Source: Chromatiales bacterium
Lineage (GTDB): Bacteria; Pseudomonadota; Gammaproteobacteria; JAGRGH01
Assembly (NCBI GenBank): GCA_020445605.1
Contig: JAGRGH010000014.1
Span: 1-64,000 of the forward strand
Direction: 5' to 3'
DNA length: 64,000 nt
Shown here piece after piece: positions 32,719 through 42,189 of this stretch. Each line of letters begins with the position of its first letter. The stretch's first letter is position 1. The position numbers and the translations under genes were made by a program. The notes below the pieces were generated by a model. That model had not been told where the DNA came from. It saw only the letters and a list, made by a program, of their open reading frames with translations, and made no database searches.

Positions 32719-34401
32719 TCAGCGCACCGTGAACCCGTCGCGGGCCCGAACGATGGAGTCACCACTGGACTGGTGAAAACGGACTTCGTATTCGCCGGGC
32801 GCTGTCAGTCCCCGGAATGTGAAGGTGCCGTTGCGCACCTGCCCGGTTTTCATCCACTGTTTGTACGCACCGCCGTAGGCGCCCTTTGGCGTGATGGTGA
32901 TCCATTCGTCGCTGCGCTGGGCCGGCAGATCGAACACGTCGACGACGATGTCCTCGCCCACGGCGTAGGCGTTCTTACGCGCATCTAGACGCGGCCCATT
33001 GCCGGGCCCCGGAACCTGCACGTAGATTTCACGATCGACGACCTTCGGGGTCGCGGCCGACAGTGTTCGGTCGAGCGACACCCGCCGCAGTGCGGAATAG
33101 TCGGTGCCGGCACCGTACTCGGCCCGAATGCGCAGATCAGTCACGTTCGCCAGCACATCACCGAGCGTGCGGGCACCGCCGGACAACCGCCAACCGGCGC
33201 CGCTGAGCGGCAGGGTGAATTGCCGCCAGTTCGTGGAGTGGTCGGGGGCGATGTCGTAGCGGGCGCTCATGGGGCCGCTGCTGACGATGACGTCTCCGCG
33301 TGCGCCGTATTCGTCGGGGCCGTAGTAGTCCCCGCCCCAGCTCCGCTTTTCGAAGGATAGTTGCGCATATCCGCGCCAGTCGCCGTGGAAGGAGGCGGGT
33401 GCGATGTAATAGCTGGTCTGGCCCTCGCCCGGCGGCGCCACGGTGATGGCTTCGCCTTCGACCGCGAGCGTGCCGTAATTCACGGTCCACTCCGACCGTG
33501 CCGCGGTGCTGGTGGAACCGACCCGGAACCGGTCCCGCGCACGGACGATCCGGTCGCCGTTGGACTGATGGAAACGCACTTCGTACTCGCCGGGTTCCGA
33601 CAGGCCCCGGAAGGTGAATGTGCCGGTCTTCTGCTTGTTCGTGTATTGCCACTGCCGGTAGGAACCCTCGGCGGCGTCGGCCGGCACGACCGTGACCCAC
33701 TCGTCACCGCGCTGCGCGGGCAGATCGAACACCTCGACGGCGACGGCCTCGCCGACCGCGTAGACATCTTTGCGCGCGGTGACCCGGGGCTGCCCAGCGG
33801 GGGGCGGGAGCTGAACGTAGATTTCACGATCGACCTCCTTCGTCTGCGTTGCCGCACCCGACACGAACGTGAAGCTGGCGCCCCAGCGCCCATAGCGACT
33901 GGAGGTGATGCCGTTGCGCACGGAGCCCTCGTAGCTGTCCTGACCGCGCCGGACCTCGAAGGTCACCCGCCCACCTGCGGCCTCGGTGATGACGCCCGAG
34001 TGGGCCGCGGCCAGGCAGATGGATGAATCCGTTGTATAGACGAGCGTGCCCCAGATCGAGCCGGCCGCCGAGCCCGCGCGCGGCGGGCAGCAGTAGCTGA
34101 AGCGCTCGCCAAACCGATCGTTGACGCGAAAGGAATTGGTCGACTGATTCCACGCGATGTCGGCCCGGCATTGGTCCGCCTGTGCCTTGCCCGACGGAGT
34201 CGCGCGGGCGTTACCGGCGGCATCGAAAAGTCCGGCCGTGTAGTCGTCGCGCGGATGGGACAGCAGCTCCATCAGCTCGATCGATTTCTCGAGATGATTG
34301 ACGAGCTGATCTGGATACGACTGCGCTTGAACTGAAACAGACAACACGAGAGCCGCGCCTGACACCAGCGCACGAGCGATGAACCTGTTTCTCTTTTTCA
34401 T
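32719..34401 (-). CDS. Secreted LCCL / laminin-B multidomain protein
   Basis: The 560-residue protein has a signal peptide (ALVSGAALVLSVSVQA-Q). Residues about 75-185 form an LCCL domain (SIWGTLVYTTDSSICLAAAH then GSVRNGITSSRYG). A beta-sandwich module follows, from VDREIYVQL to IVRARDRFRV (about 188-293). Residues about 300-440 match laminin B (domain IV): SYYIAPASFHGDWRGY, RGDVIVSSG and VLANVTDLRIRAEY. A second copy of the beta-sandwich module (VDREIYVQV to GFTVR) ends the protein. These domains are mostly known from animal extracellular proteins and bind glycans or other proteins. The upstream coiled-coil gene is separated by two bases and is probably its partner. Confidence 0.8.
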   Translation of the reverse strand: MKKRNRFIARALVSGAALVLSVSVQAQSYPDQLVNHLEKSIELMELLSHPRDDYTAGLFDAAGNARATPSGKAQADQCRADIAWNQSTNSFRVNDRFGERFSYCCPPRAGSAAGSIWGTLVYTTDSSICLAAAHSGVITEAAGGRVTFEVRRGQDSYEGSVRNGITSSRYGRWGASFTFVSGAATQTKEVDREIYVQLPPPAGQPRVTARKDVYAVGEAVAVEVFDLPAQRGDEWVTVVPADAAEGSYRQWQYTNKQKTGTFTFRGLSEPGEYEVRFHQSNGDRIVRARDRFRVGSTSTAARSEWTVNYGTLAVEGEAITVAPPGEGQTSYYIAPASFHGDWRGYAQLSFEKRSWGGDYYGPDEYGARGDVIVSSGPMSARYDIAPDHSTNWRQFTLPLSGAGWRLSGGARTLGDVLANVTDLRIRAEYGAGTDYSALRRVSLDRTLSAATPKVVDREIYVQVPGPGNGPRLDARKNAYAVGEDIVVDVFDLPAQRSDEWITITPKGAYGGAYKQWMKTGQVRNGTFTFRGLTAPGEYEVRFHQSSGDSIVRARDGFTVR

Positions 34402-34403
34402 GG

Positions 34404-35294
34404 CTAGATGATCGAAGTCGGGGTGTCGTGGATGATGATCCTCTGATCGTTGTCGGGGGCGGCCGGCGGCGGGTTGTTGCTTCCCGGCCGCGGTGCCTGC
34501 TGTTTCACGCAGTAGTAGCGCTTGAGCCAGCCGCGCGCGTTCGCCTTGAGCGCGGGTATCTGCGCGAGCAAGGCCTTGTGTTTCGCCCGGTAGGAATCGA
34601 TCAACTGCAATCCCTTGCGAACGTCAGCATCAATCTCGTTGATACTCTTGTGACCAAGGAACGGAATCGGCACAACGCCCAGTGTGCCGGCGCGCAGTTC
34701 CGCATCGACCGCCCGCAGACGCTTCTGTTCCTGGGTTGCGCTCGTGCGTGCTCTGGCGATGTCGACAAGCTGCTGACGTCGCCGATTGATCCGGGCGTCG
34801 TACCAACCAATCGCATCCGCGGGATAATTCGTTGGGTCGCGCAGTATCTCGGCGTATTCCTGCTCCGAGGCTTTCAGCGCCTCGCTCGCGACCCGCTCCT
34901 GCCTTTCGAGGACGCGCAAGGTGTCGTTCAGCGCCTGCTGTCGCTTCTTGATCGCGTCGGCTTCCTGACTCCAGTACATACCGGCCCAAGACGCAAGGGT
35001 GCCCAGATAGCGTTCACCCTCCTGGAGCCAGTACTGGATGTGCGCGAGCTCGAAGTTGACCCGATCGATTTCATCGAGCGCATCGCGCATGCCGCGACCG
35101 GCCGCCTGCCTGGCGTCGTGGATCGCCGCGGCATTCGCGCCGGCGAGATCGTCGCAAGAGACCGGCGCCTGCGCCAGGTTTGCCCCGTGTGACAGCGCCG
35201 GCAGCAGCAGGGACACAACCGCCGCGAACGAGCGCGGCGACGCAACGAATGCACGGCCGGCGGCGCACAGACGTCGCCACGGTGTGATGCTCAC
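34404..35294 (-). CDS. Exported coiled-coil protein, operon partner of the LCCL protein
   Basis: The 296-residue protein has a signal peptide (AFVASPRSFAAVVSLLLPALSHG-A). A long heptad-rich helical region from about residue 60 to 190 follows (for example DAIKKRQQALNDTLRVLERQERVASEALKASEQEYAEIL), and then a Pro/Asn-rich tail. Two Cys residues (VSCDDLAG and RYYCVKQQ) could form a disulfide. No family is recognised. The GTG at 35294 is chosen because it follows a GGAGAGG box and begins the signal peptide. The two-base gap to the LCCL gene implies a shared transcript and perhaps a surface complex. Confidence 0.7.
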   Translation of the reverse strand: MSITPWRRLCAAGRAFVASPRSFAAVVSLLLPALSHGANLAQAPVSCDDLAGANAAAIHDARQAAGRGMRDALDEIDRVNFELAHIQYWLQEGERYLGTLASWAGMYWSQEADAIKKRQQALNDTLRVLERQERVASEALKASEQEYAEILRDPTNYPADAIGWYDARINRRRQQLVDIARARTSATQEQKRLRAVDAELRAGTLGVVPIPFLGHKSINEIDADVRKGLQLIDSYRAKHKALLAQIPALKANARGWLKRYYCVKQQAPRPGSNNPPPAAPDNDQRIIIHDTPTSII

Positions 35295-35517
35295 AACGGC
35301 CTCTCCCACTTCGGTCCCCGCTTCGAGTGTAGCAGGCGAATCCGGGAAATTTTGGACAAGCCTGGATCGAGCCATTCCGGCTTGCCGGGGCCGGAACTTC
35401 CGGTGCCCGGCTGGCTCACCCGACCTGACGGGCAACCCCCGCGCTGGCCACGGTCGATGTCGCGCCGCACAATACGCAAGGGTCGCTGACGACACCCGAA
35501 CCACCGCACTGCCAGGA

Positions 35518-36726
35518 ATGTTTGCTCGCACCGCACTGATCGCAATCGCGCTTGCACTGACACCGCTCGGCTGCAGCGATGAACGCCCGCAACACGCGAG
35601 CGCACACACGCCGCACGCGGTGCGGCTGTTCCTCGCCGGCGATGTGATGACCGGGCGCGCCATCGATCAGATACTGCCCGTGCAGAGCGATCCGGTCCTG
35701 CACGAACCAAACGTGCATGACGCACGCGTATACCTTGCGCTGGCGGTGAACAAGGGCGCACAGATCGCGCTGGCGGTCGACTGCGCGGCGATCTGGGGCG
35801 ATGCGCTGTCGATACTCGACGAGTTCGCGCCGCAACTGCGCTTCATCAACCTGGAAACCAGCATCACGACCAGTGACGCATTCTGGCCGCGCAAGCCGAT
35901 TCACTATCGAATGCATCCGGATAATGCGCGCTGCCTGAACACCGCCGGCATTGATCTGGTCACCCTCGCGAACAACCATGTGCTGGATTTTGATCGCAGC
36001 GGGCTGGACGAAACGCTCGACAGCCTCGACAGCGTGGGCGTGCGCCACGTCGGCGCCGGAAGGCATCGCAGCGACGCCGCCGCGCCCGCCATATTCGACC
36101 TCGACGGGCCTGCGCGACTGGCGGTGTTCGCATACGGAATGAGGTCTGCCGGCATTCCGCCGGACTGGGTCGCGACCGATGAACAATCGGGCCTGAACTG
36201 GCTTGCGGATCTATCGGATGCGAGCTTTGAACGCGTTCGTGACCAGCTGCGCAAAGTCACCCGGAACAGTGACATCGTGGTGGTTTCGCTGCACTGGGGC
36301 GGCAACTGGGGCTATCAGATTCGCTCAGCGCACCAAACATTCGCGCACCGGCTGATTGATGAGGCCGGCGTTGACATCGTGCATGGGCACTCGTCCCATC
36401 ACCCGCTGGGCATCGAGGTTTACGGCAACCGGCTGATCCTGTACGGCAGCGGCGATCTGCTGAACGACTACGAGGGCATCGGGCACGGACCACGGTTTCG
36501 CCCGGAACTGTCGCTGATGTACTTCCCGGACGTGGAAGCCGACACCGGCAAGCTGCTGGCGTTACGGATGGTGCCGACGCGCATCGCGAACTTTCGCGTC
36601 AATCGCGCGGACGCAGCCGATGCGCAATGGCTCGCGGACATGCTAAACCGCGAAGGCGCATCGGTCGGTACACGCGTCGCCATTCAGCCGGACGGGACTC
36701 TCGCCCTTGGCTGGAACGGTCGATAG
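35518..36726 (+). CDS. CapA-family lipoprotein (PGA_cap metallophosphatase fold)
   Basis: The 402-residue protein has a lipoprotein signal ending LTPLGC. The CapA fold follows: RLFLAGDVMTGRAIDQ (metal ligands), FINLETSITTSD, TLANNHVLDFDRSG, VVVSLHWGGNWGYQ, and VHGHSSHHPLGIEVYGNRLILYGSGDLLND near the C-terminus. Relatives act in poly-gamma-glutamate capsule synthesis, but no CapB or CapC gene is nearby, so a stand-alone envelope phosphoesterase is as likely. It diverges from the coiled-coil gene. GGTGCGCGGTGCGCACC repeats begin right after its stop. Confidence 0.85.
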   Translation: MFARTALIAIALALTPLGCSDERPQHASAHTPHAVRLFLAGDVMTGRAIDQILPVQSDPVLHEPNVHDARVYLALAVNKGAQIALAVDCAAIWGDALSILDEFAPQLRFINLETSITTSDAFWPRKPIHYRMHPDNARCLNTAGIDLVTLANNHVLDFDRSGLDETLDSLDSVGVRHVGAGRHRSDAAAPAIFDLDGPARLAVFAYGMRSAGIPPDWVATDEQSGLNWLADLSDASFERVRDQLRKVTRNSDIVVVSLHWGGNWGYQIRSAHQTFAHRLIDEAGVDIVHGHSSHHPLGIEVYGNRLILYGSGDLLNDYEGIGHGPRFRPELSLMYFPDVEADTGKLLALRMVPTRIANFRVNRADAADAQWLADMLNREGASVGTRVAIQPDGTLALGWNGR

Positions 36727-36870
36727 ATTCCCGGTGCGCGGTGCGCACCCTACATGCGTTGGATTCCCGGTGCGCGGTGCGCACCCGAAGCGCCGAAATG
36801 TAGGTGCGCAATGCGCACCATCCTCCGAGTTGTAGGGCGAGCAATGCGCACCATCCGGATGCAAGCAGAT
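36727..36870. repeat. Cluster of GGTGCGCGGTGCGCACC-type repeats
   Basis: Two copies of a 25-base unit beginning ATTCCCGGTGCGCGGTGC occur at about 36728 and 36763. Two shorter relatives, TGCGCAATGCGCACCATCC-like, end near 36,856. The same core, GGTGCGCGGTGCGCACC, appears in the array at 52970-53372, so this is a dispersed genomic repeat family. It fills the gap before the convergent terC-like gene. Confidence 0.8.
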
Positions 36871-36909
36871 CGAACCAGATGCGCTGTTCGCAACGCTGTA
36901 TCCGAGCCC

Positions 36910-37665
36910 CTATCCGCCGAGCTCCGGCAGCTTCTTGCCGAGCTGAATCGTCGCCACCGATGCACGCCGGCGCAGGCGCATGTTCAACAGCTCGACGGCC
37001 ACCGAGAACGCCATGGCGAAGTAGATGTAGCCCTTCGGCACATGGACCTCGAAGCCCTCGGCGATCAGCGTCATGCCGATCAGGATCAGAAAGGCCAGCG
37101 CCAGCATCTTGATGGTGGGATTGGCATCGACAAACGCACCGATGGGCTTGGCCGCAACGAGCATGACCGCCACCGATGCCACGATGGCCAGCACCATGAT
37201 CGAAGTCTGTTCGACCAGCCCGACGGCCGTGATCACGGAATCCAGCGAAAAGACGATATCGAGCACCGCGATCTGCACCACCACCGACAGATAGGCGGCC
37301 TGCGCACCCGGCGCGTCAGCCTGGGGTTCGACCTCGAAGCTGGCGTGTATCTCGTGTGTGGACTTGGCGATCAGGAACAGCCCGCCACCGATCAGAATCA
37401 GGTCGCGCCCGGAGATCGCGTGTCCGAAGGCGCTGAACAAGGGTTCGATCAGCCCCATGACCCAAACTAGACTGAACAAGAGCGCCAGTCGCGTCGCCAT
37501 GGCGAGCGTCAGCCCGAGTCGTCGCGCCGAGTCGCGGCGCGCCGGCGGCAGACGCCCGACCAGGATGGATATAAAAATGATGTTGTCGATTCCGAGTACG
37601 ATCTCGAGCGCAACCAGCGTGGCAAACGCGGCCCACGCCTCCGGCATCAACACCCAGTCGAACAT
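36910..37665 (-). CDS. TerC-family integral membrane protein
   Basis: The 251-residue protein has about seven membrane helices. The TerC acidic motifs are present: ALEIVLGIDNIIFISILVGRLP near the start and VLDIVFSLDSVITAVGLV in the middle. Family members are linked to metal ion export (for example manganese for maturing exoenzymes) or tellurite resistance; the Asp residues in both motifs would bind the metal. A GGAG box precedes the ATG at 37665. It lies 32 bases after ureG on the same strand and may share its transcript, which could tie it to metal handling, though this is inference. Confidence 0.88.
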   Translation of the reverse strand: MFDWVLMPEAWAAFATLVALEIVLGIDNIIFISILVGRLPPARRDSARRLGLTLAMATRLALLFSLVWVMGLIEPLFSAFGHAISGRDLILIGGGLFLIAKSTHEIHASFEVEPQADAPGAQAAYLSVVVQIAVLDIVFSLDSVITAVGLVEQTSIMVLAIVASVAVMLVAAKPIGAFVDANPTIKMLALAFLILIGMTLIAEGFEVHVPKGYIYFAMAFSVAVELLNMRLRRRASVATIQLGKKLPELGG

Positions 37666-37697
37666 GTCCGTTCTCCAGCCCCCAAACGAGCCACCTA

Positions 37698-38333
37698 TCA
37701 ACCGATTCCAGCAACAGCCAGCATGCCTTCGCGGCGGATGAAGGCGATCACCTCGTCCACGCCCTGCCCGGTCTTGAGATTCGTGAACACGAACGGACGT
37801 TCACCGCGCATGCGTTCGCTGTCACGCTGCATGACTTCGAGCGATGCGCCGACGTGCGGGGCAAGATCGATCTTGTTGATCACGAGCAGGTCCGAGCGCG
37901 TGATGCCCGGCCCGCCCTTGCGCGGAATTTTTTCGCCTTCGGCGACGTCGATCACATAGATCGTCAGGTCCGCCAGCTCCGGGCTGAACGTCGCGCTGAG
38001 ATTGTCGCCGCCGCTCTCGACGAAGATGACGTCGAGTTCCGGCCAGCGCCGCTGAAGATCCGCCACCGCGGCCAGGTTCATGGATGCATCCTCGCGGATC
38101 GCAGTGTGCGGACAGCCGCCGGTCTCCACGCCCACGATGCGCTCGGGTGCGAGCGCCTGGCTGCGGATCAGAAACTCCGCGTCCTCACGTGTGTAGATGT
38201 CGTTGGTGACCACCGCGATCTCGTGCGCGTCGCGCATGGACTTGCACAACCGATCGAGCAGGGCGGTCTTGCCGCTGCCCACGGGGCCGCCCACACCGAC
38301 GCGCAAGGGCGCCTTTGCCGAAGAATTCATCAT
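37698..38333 (-). CDS. ureG: Urease accessory GTPase UreG
   Basis: The 211-residue protein has the P-loop [17 protein letters not shown], the metal-binding [15 protein letters not shown] (Cys-Pro-His), [15 protein letters not shown] and the G4 motif [11 protein letters not shown]. It hydrolyses GTP to deliver nickel to apo-urease as part of the UreDFG complex. It follows ureF on the same strand after a 27-base gap. All key residues are intact. Confidence 0.97.
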   Translation of the reverse strand: MMNSSAKAPLRVGVGGPVGSGKTALLDRLCKSMRDAHEIAVVTNDIYTREDAEFLIRSQALAPERIVGVETGGCPHTAIREDASMNLAAVADLQRRWPELDVIFVESGGDNLSATFSPELADLTIYVIDVAEGEKIPRKGGPGITRSDLLVINKIDLAPHVGASLEVMQRDSERMRGERPFVFTNLKTGQGVDEVIAFIRREGMLAVAGIG

Positions 38334-38360
38334 TTGGTTGCTGTTGGATGAATGCCTGCC

Positions 38361-39038
38361 TCAGGAACGAAACAGGCGTGTGTACTGGGTCTCGTGAAGG
38401 CTGCTCGCCATGGCCAAGGCCGGCGCGCTGGCGCCAATGTCATCGTCGTCGAGCGTCATTGCGGTTTCAACGGCCCGCTCCAGCGCGGGACCGAGCGCCA
38501 GCAACACACGCTGGCCGGCGGTCTGACCGAGCGGGACGAGCTTGATCGCGCAGGCGACCTGGTTCTCGAGCCAGGCCCAGGCGTAACCGAGCAGTGCATC
38601 GCGGGTTGGTATTTTCCATGCGTAGGCCGCACAGGCAAAGCCCGCGCATTGGGCCATGCCCAGCGTTTCACGCCATTCGCGGGCATGGCCCACATCCAGA
38701 TCGGCCAGCAACGTGGCCAGCGCCCGTGCACGCGTGGACTCCTCGGCACGCAGTTCGGCAGTCTCGCGTGCCGCCACGATTCGCTTCGCAAGGCTGCGCA
38801 GTTCGGACTCATCACCACGCGTGCATGCCGCTTGCATGCGGAACAGGATCGGCAGTTCCAGATGCGCCAGCGTGTCGTCGATCAGGCCGGCCAGCCAGTC
38901 GGCGGTTTCATTTTCATCGCGCACCCAACCGGCTTCGACCGCGTACTCAAGCCCCTGCGAATACGCGAAGGCGCCGACCGGCAGCGTCGGGCTGGACAGC
39001 TGCAACAGGCGCAGGCGCGCGAGCGCCTCAGTGCCCAT
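38361..39038 (-). CDS. ureF: Urease accessory protein UreF
   Basis: The 225-residue all-helical protein starts ALARLRLLQLSSPTLPVGAFAYSQGLEYAVEAG, the conserved UreF N-terminus, and contains EWRETLGMAQCAGFACAAYAW and LVPLGQTAGQRVL. It gates UreG action during urease activation. The ATG at 39038 lies inside the His-rich end of ureE, overlapping it by 11 bases. The usual UreF C-terminal tail is present (LHETQYTRLFRS). Confidence 0.95.
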   Translation of the reverse strand: MGTEALARLRLLQLSSPTLPVGAFAYSQGLEYAVEAGWVRDENETADWLAGLIDDTLAHLELPILFRMQAACTRGDESELRSLAKRIVAARETAELRAEESTRARALATLLADLDVGHAREWRETLGMAQCAGFACAAYAWKIPTRDALLGYAWAWLENQVACAIKLVPLGQTAGQRVLLALGPALERAVETAMTLDDDDIGASAPALAMASSLHETQYTRLFRS

Positions 39039-39492
39039 GGTCGTGATGGTGTTCGTGGGCGTGCGCGTGTCCGCCGCCGTAGGCGCCCGGTTCCGGTTCG
39101 AACGGCAGGCGTTCGAGCCCGGGGCGTAGTCCCAGGCCACGCAGCATGTCGTCGAGCACATGATCGTGACGGTAGCGCAGTTCGGTCAGCGAGATCTCGA
39201 GTTCCACGTGACGGTTGCCCAGATGATAGGCCGCGCGCATCAGCGCATGCGGATCGGCGCTGCGCACAACGCTCACGGGTTCGGCGGCGGCATGCACCTG
39301 CACGATCTCGCCGGTTTGCGCAAGCAAGAGATCACCGTGACGCAGTCGAATTCCGCGTTCGAGGAACAAGCCAGCCTCATTGCCATTGTCCAGCGTGACG
39401 CGCAGACGCGCGCGGATGCGCTGATCCAGCGTCAGCGTCACCGTCGCGACGGGATGCCCCGTCTCCACGCGTTGCGTGAGTTCAAGCATCAA
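39028..39492 (-). CDS. ureE: Urease accessory nickel chaperone UreE
   Basis: The 154-residue protein has the UreE peptide-binding N-domain and a metal-binding domain with YHLGNRHVELEI (the conserved His of the dimer nickel site). It ends with the metal-binding tail GGGHAHAHEHHHDHGH. It carries nickel to the urease complex. It sits five bases downstream of ureC and overlaps ureF. Confidence 0.95.
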   Translation of the reverse strand: MMLELTQRVETGHPVATVTLTLDQRIRARLRVTLDNGNEAGLFLERGIRLRHGDLLLAQTGEIVQVHAAAEPVSVVRSADPHALMRAAYHLGNRHVELEISLTELRYRHDHVLDDMLRGLGLRPGLERLPFEPEPGAYGGGHAHAHEHHHDHGH

Positions 39493-39497
39493 GAGTG

Positions 39498-41201
39498 TCA
39501 GAACAGGAAGTAACGCTGCGCCATCGGCAGTTCGGCGGCCGGCTCGCAGCTCAGGAGTTCGCCGTTCGCACGCACCTGATAGGTCTGTGGATCGACCTCG
39601 ATCTTCGGCTGCCAGTCGTTCAGCCGCATGTCGGCCTTGGTGATCTCGCGGCAGTTGCGCACCACGCCAATCTGCGATGCAAGACGCAGGCTTTCCGGGA
39701 TTCCGGCATCCGCCGCTGCTTTGGACACAAAGGTCATCGTCGTCGCACCGCAGGCGCCACCCAGCGCGCCGAACATGTGACGGTAATGCACGGGTTGTGG
39801 TGTGGGGATTGACGCATTCGGATCGCCCATCGGCGCGGCGGCAATCATTCCGCCCTTGATGATCAGGCTCGGTTTCGCGGCGAAAAATGCCGGCTTCCAG
39901 AGCACCAGATCCGCGAGTTTGCCGACCTCGACCGAACCGACTTCATGCGCGATGCCATGCGTGATCGCCGGGTTGATTGTGTATTTCGCGATATAGCGTT
40001 TCGCGCGCGAGTTGTCGTGTGTCGCCGGATCGCCCGACAGTGCACCGCGCTGCACCTTCATCTTGTGCGCGGTCTGCCACGTGCGCGTGATGACCTCGCC
40101 GACGCGGCCCATGGCCTGCGAGTCCGAGGAGATCATCGAGAACGCGCCGAGATCGTGCAGGATGTCCTCGGCGGCAATGGTTTCCCGGCGAATGCGCGAT
40201 TCGGCGAACGCGACGTCTTCGGGTATCGACGGCGACAGGTGATGACAGACCATCAGCATGTCGAGGTGTTCGTCCACGGTGTTGACCGTGTACGGGCGTG
40301 TCGGATTCGTTGATGACGGCAGCACGAAGGATTCGCCACAGGCCTTGATGATGTCCGGCGCATGACCGCCGCCCGCGCCTTCGGTGTGATAGGTGTGGAT
40401 GGTGCGCCCGCGCATGGCGGCCAGCGTGTCCTCGACGAAACCCGATTCGTTCAGCGTGTCGGTATGAATCGCAACCTGCACGTCCTGTTCCTCGGCGACG
40501 GCAAGACAGTTGTCGATCGCGGCCGGCGTCGTGCCCCAGTCTTCGTGCAGCTTTAGCCCCATCGCGCCCGCGGCGATCTGCTCATGCAGCGGTCCGGGTT
40601 GCGAGGCATTGCCCTTGCCGAGGAAGCCGAGGTTCATCGGCAACCCGTCGGCGGCCTGCAGCATGCGTGCGATGTTCCAGGGGCCTGGCGTGCAAGTCGT
40701 CGCATTGGTACCGGTTGCAGGCCCCGTACCCCCACCAATCATCGTGGTGATGCCAGACATCAGCGCGTCGTCGATCTGCTGCGGACAGATGAAATGGATG
40801 TGTGCGTCGATGCCGCCGGCGGTGAGAATCTGGCCCTCGCCCGCGATTGCTTCGGTGCCAGGTCCAATGACGATCTCCACATTCGGCTGCACGTCGGGAT
40901 TGCCGGCCTTGCCGATGCCGCTGATGCGGCCGTTCTTGATGCCGACGTCGGCCTTGATGATGCCCCACCAGTCGAGGATCAGTGCATTGGTGATGACGAC
41001 ATCGGCAACCTCGGCCGCGCCGCGCTGGCTCTGCCCCATGCCATCGCGGATCACCTTGCCGCCGCCGAACTTGACCTCGTCGCCGTAGATCGTGCGGTCG
41101 GCCTCGACCTCGATCACCAGCGCGGAATCGGCCAGCCGCACGCGGTCGCCCGTGGTCGGCCCGTACATCTCGGCATAGGCGCGTCGGGTGATCGTGCTCA
41201 T
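39498..41201 (-). CDS. ureC: Urease alpha subunit
   Basis: The 567-residue catalytic subunit hydrolyses urea to ammonia and carbamate. [11 protein letters not shown] supplies two nickel His ligands, [12 protein letters not shown] contains the carbamylated Lys, [14 protein letters not shown] the next His, [22 protein letters not shown] the flap His, and the metal Asp is in [12 protein letters not shown]. The length and motifs are complete. The start overlaps ureB by four bases. Confidence 0.98.
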   Translation of the reverse strand: MSTITRRAYAEMYGPTTGDRVRLADSALVIEVEADRTIYGDEVKFGGGKVIRDGMGQSQRGAAEVADVVITNALILDWWGIIKADVGIKNGRISGIGKAGNPDVQPNVEIVIGPGTEAIAGEGQILTAGGIDAHIHFICPQQIDDALMSGITTMIGGGTGPATGTNATTCTPGPWNIARMLQAADGLPMNLGFLGKGNASQPGPLHEQIAAGAMGLKLHEDWGTTPAAIDNCLAVAEEQDVQVAIHTDTLNESGFVEDTLAAMRGRTIHTYHTEGAGGGHAPDIIKACGESFVLPSSTNPTRPYTVNTVDEHLDMLMVCHHLSPSIPEDVAFAESRIRRETIAAEDILHDLGAFSMISSDSQAMGRVGEVITRTWQTAHKMKVQRGALSGDPATHDNSRAKRYIAKYTINPAITHGIAHEVGSVEVGKLADLVLWKPAFFAAKPSLIIKGGMIAAAPMGDPNASIPTPQPVHYRHMFGALGGACGATTMTFVSKAAADAGIPESLRLASQIGVVRNCREITKADMRLNDWQPKIEVDPQTYQVRANGELLSCEPAAELPMAQRYFLF

Positions 41202-41509
41202 GCGTCCAGCGCTCCCTGAATCTTCGCGTTGAAACCGTAGACCTGGCGGTCGCCGGCATAGGCGACCAGTTCGACCTCGCGGGTCTGTCCCGGCTCGAAG
41301 CGCACGGCCGTGCCGGCCGGGATGTTCAGCCGGAAACCGCGCGCGGCTTCGCGATCAAAACGCAATGCGCCGTTGGTCTCGTAGAAATGGTAGTGCGAGC
41401 CGACCTGGATCGGCCGGTCGCCGGTATTCGCGACGGACAGCGTGATGCGCTCACGTCCCGTGTTGAGTTCGATCTCGCCGTCGGCGGCGATGACTTCACC
41501 TGGGATCAT
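41198..41509 (-). CDS. ureB: Urease beta subunit
   Basis: The 103-residue protein matches UreB along its whole length ([56 protein letters not shown]). It is a structural subunit of the urease core. It is not adjacent to ureA: a CTERM-like gene on the opposite strand and a PiuC-like gene lie between them. ureBCEFG therefore needs its own promoter in the 113-base gap at 41510-41622. Confidence 0.97.
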   Translation of the reverse strand: MIPGEVIAADGEIELNTGRERITLSVANTGDRPIQVGSHYHFYETNGALRFDREAARGFRLNIPAGTAVRFEPGQTREVELVAYAGDRQVYGFNAKIQGALDA

Positions 41510-41622
41510 CGTGGAGTCTCCGGTGGGGTGCGATTGAGTAGAGCCGGCGGCCCTATGGTTCCCGAAACGAGCCGGTTGTATACTCCAAGCCTGCTAATGA
41601 ACAACAAGTATTCGGGTGACCT

Positions 41623-42168
41623 ATGAAGGCTAGCGAAGTGGCGATTGCCATCGCGGCGGTATTGGGCGCGGGACCGGCTTCGGCGGTGCTCTACGACGAA
41701 TACTCCGGATCGGATCCCCAACTCGGTAATACTTTCGCCGCGCGGACGACACTGGATCCGTCGGTCGATCAGGTCCGCACCGAAGCCCGGAGCGACGACG
41801 ATTTCTTCGTCTTTAGTGGGCTCACAGCGGGCCACAATTTCACCATGACGGTGGACTGCGAGGCTGGTGACGGCGTGGCGATGTGCGGTATCGACTGGCT
41901 GAGTGATGCCCAAGTCTCCCTCTACTCTCAAGTCATCGCCAGCGGGACGCAGGATGTCTTCAACGGAGTTGTACCCGGCTCTGGCGTGTTGAATATCTCG
42001 CATCGATTTCTGTCTGCCGAGTTCAACGTAGCGCTTTTCACCCTGGAGACGTCGGCACCGCCCCAGGTCGGTGTCCCACTGGCGGACACAGGTGCGTTGC
42101 TGGGTATCGGCGCAGCAACCGCGGGTCTGACGCGGCGCCGTCGCAAGCGTGTTCTGCCCAATACCTGA
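41623..42168 (+). CDS. Exported protein with a VPLPA/PEP-CTERM-like C-terminal sorting tail
   Basis: The 181-residue protein has a signal peptide (ASEVAIAIAAVLGAGPASA). A beta-rich body follows with DDDFFVFSGLTAGHNFTMTVDCEAGDGVAMCG (two Cys), and then VGVPLADTGALLGIGAATAGLTRRRRKR. That tail has the form of a CTERM sorting signal: a short Pro motif, a membrane helix and an Arg cluster. Such proteins are processed by exosortase-type systems and placed on the cell surface. No exosortase gene is in the window. It is inserted between ureA and ureB in the opposite orientation and converges with the hydroxylase gene. Confidence 0.65.
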   Translation: MKASEVAIAIAAVLGAGPASAVLYDEYSGSDPQLGNTFAARTTLDPSVDQVRTEARSDDDFFVFSGLTAGHNFTMTVDCEAGDGVAMCGIDWLSDAQVSLYSQVIASGTQDVFNGVVPGSGVLNISHRFLSAEFNVALFTLETSAPPQVGVPLADTGALLGIGAATAGLTRRRRKRVLPNT

Positions 42169-42189
42169 AGTCGATCCCGTCCCTGTCAT

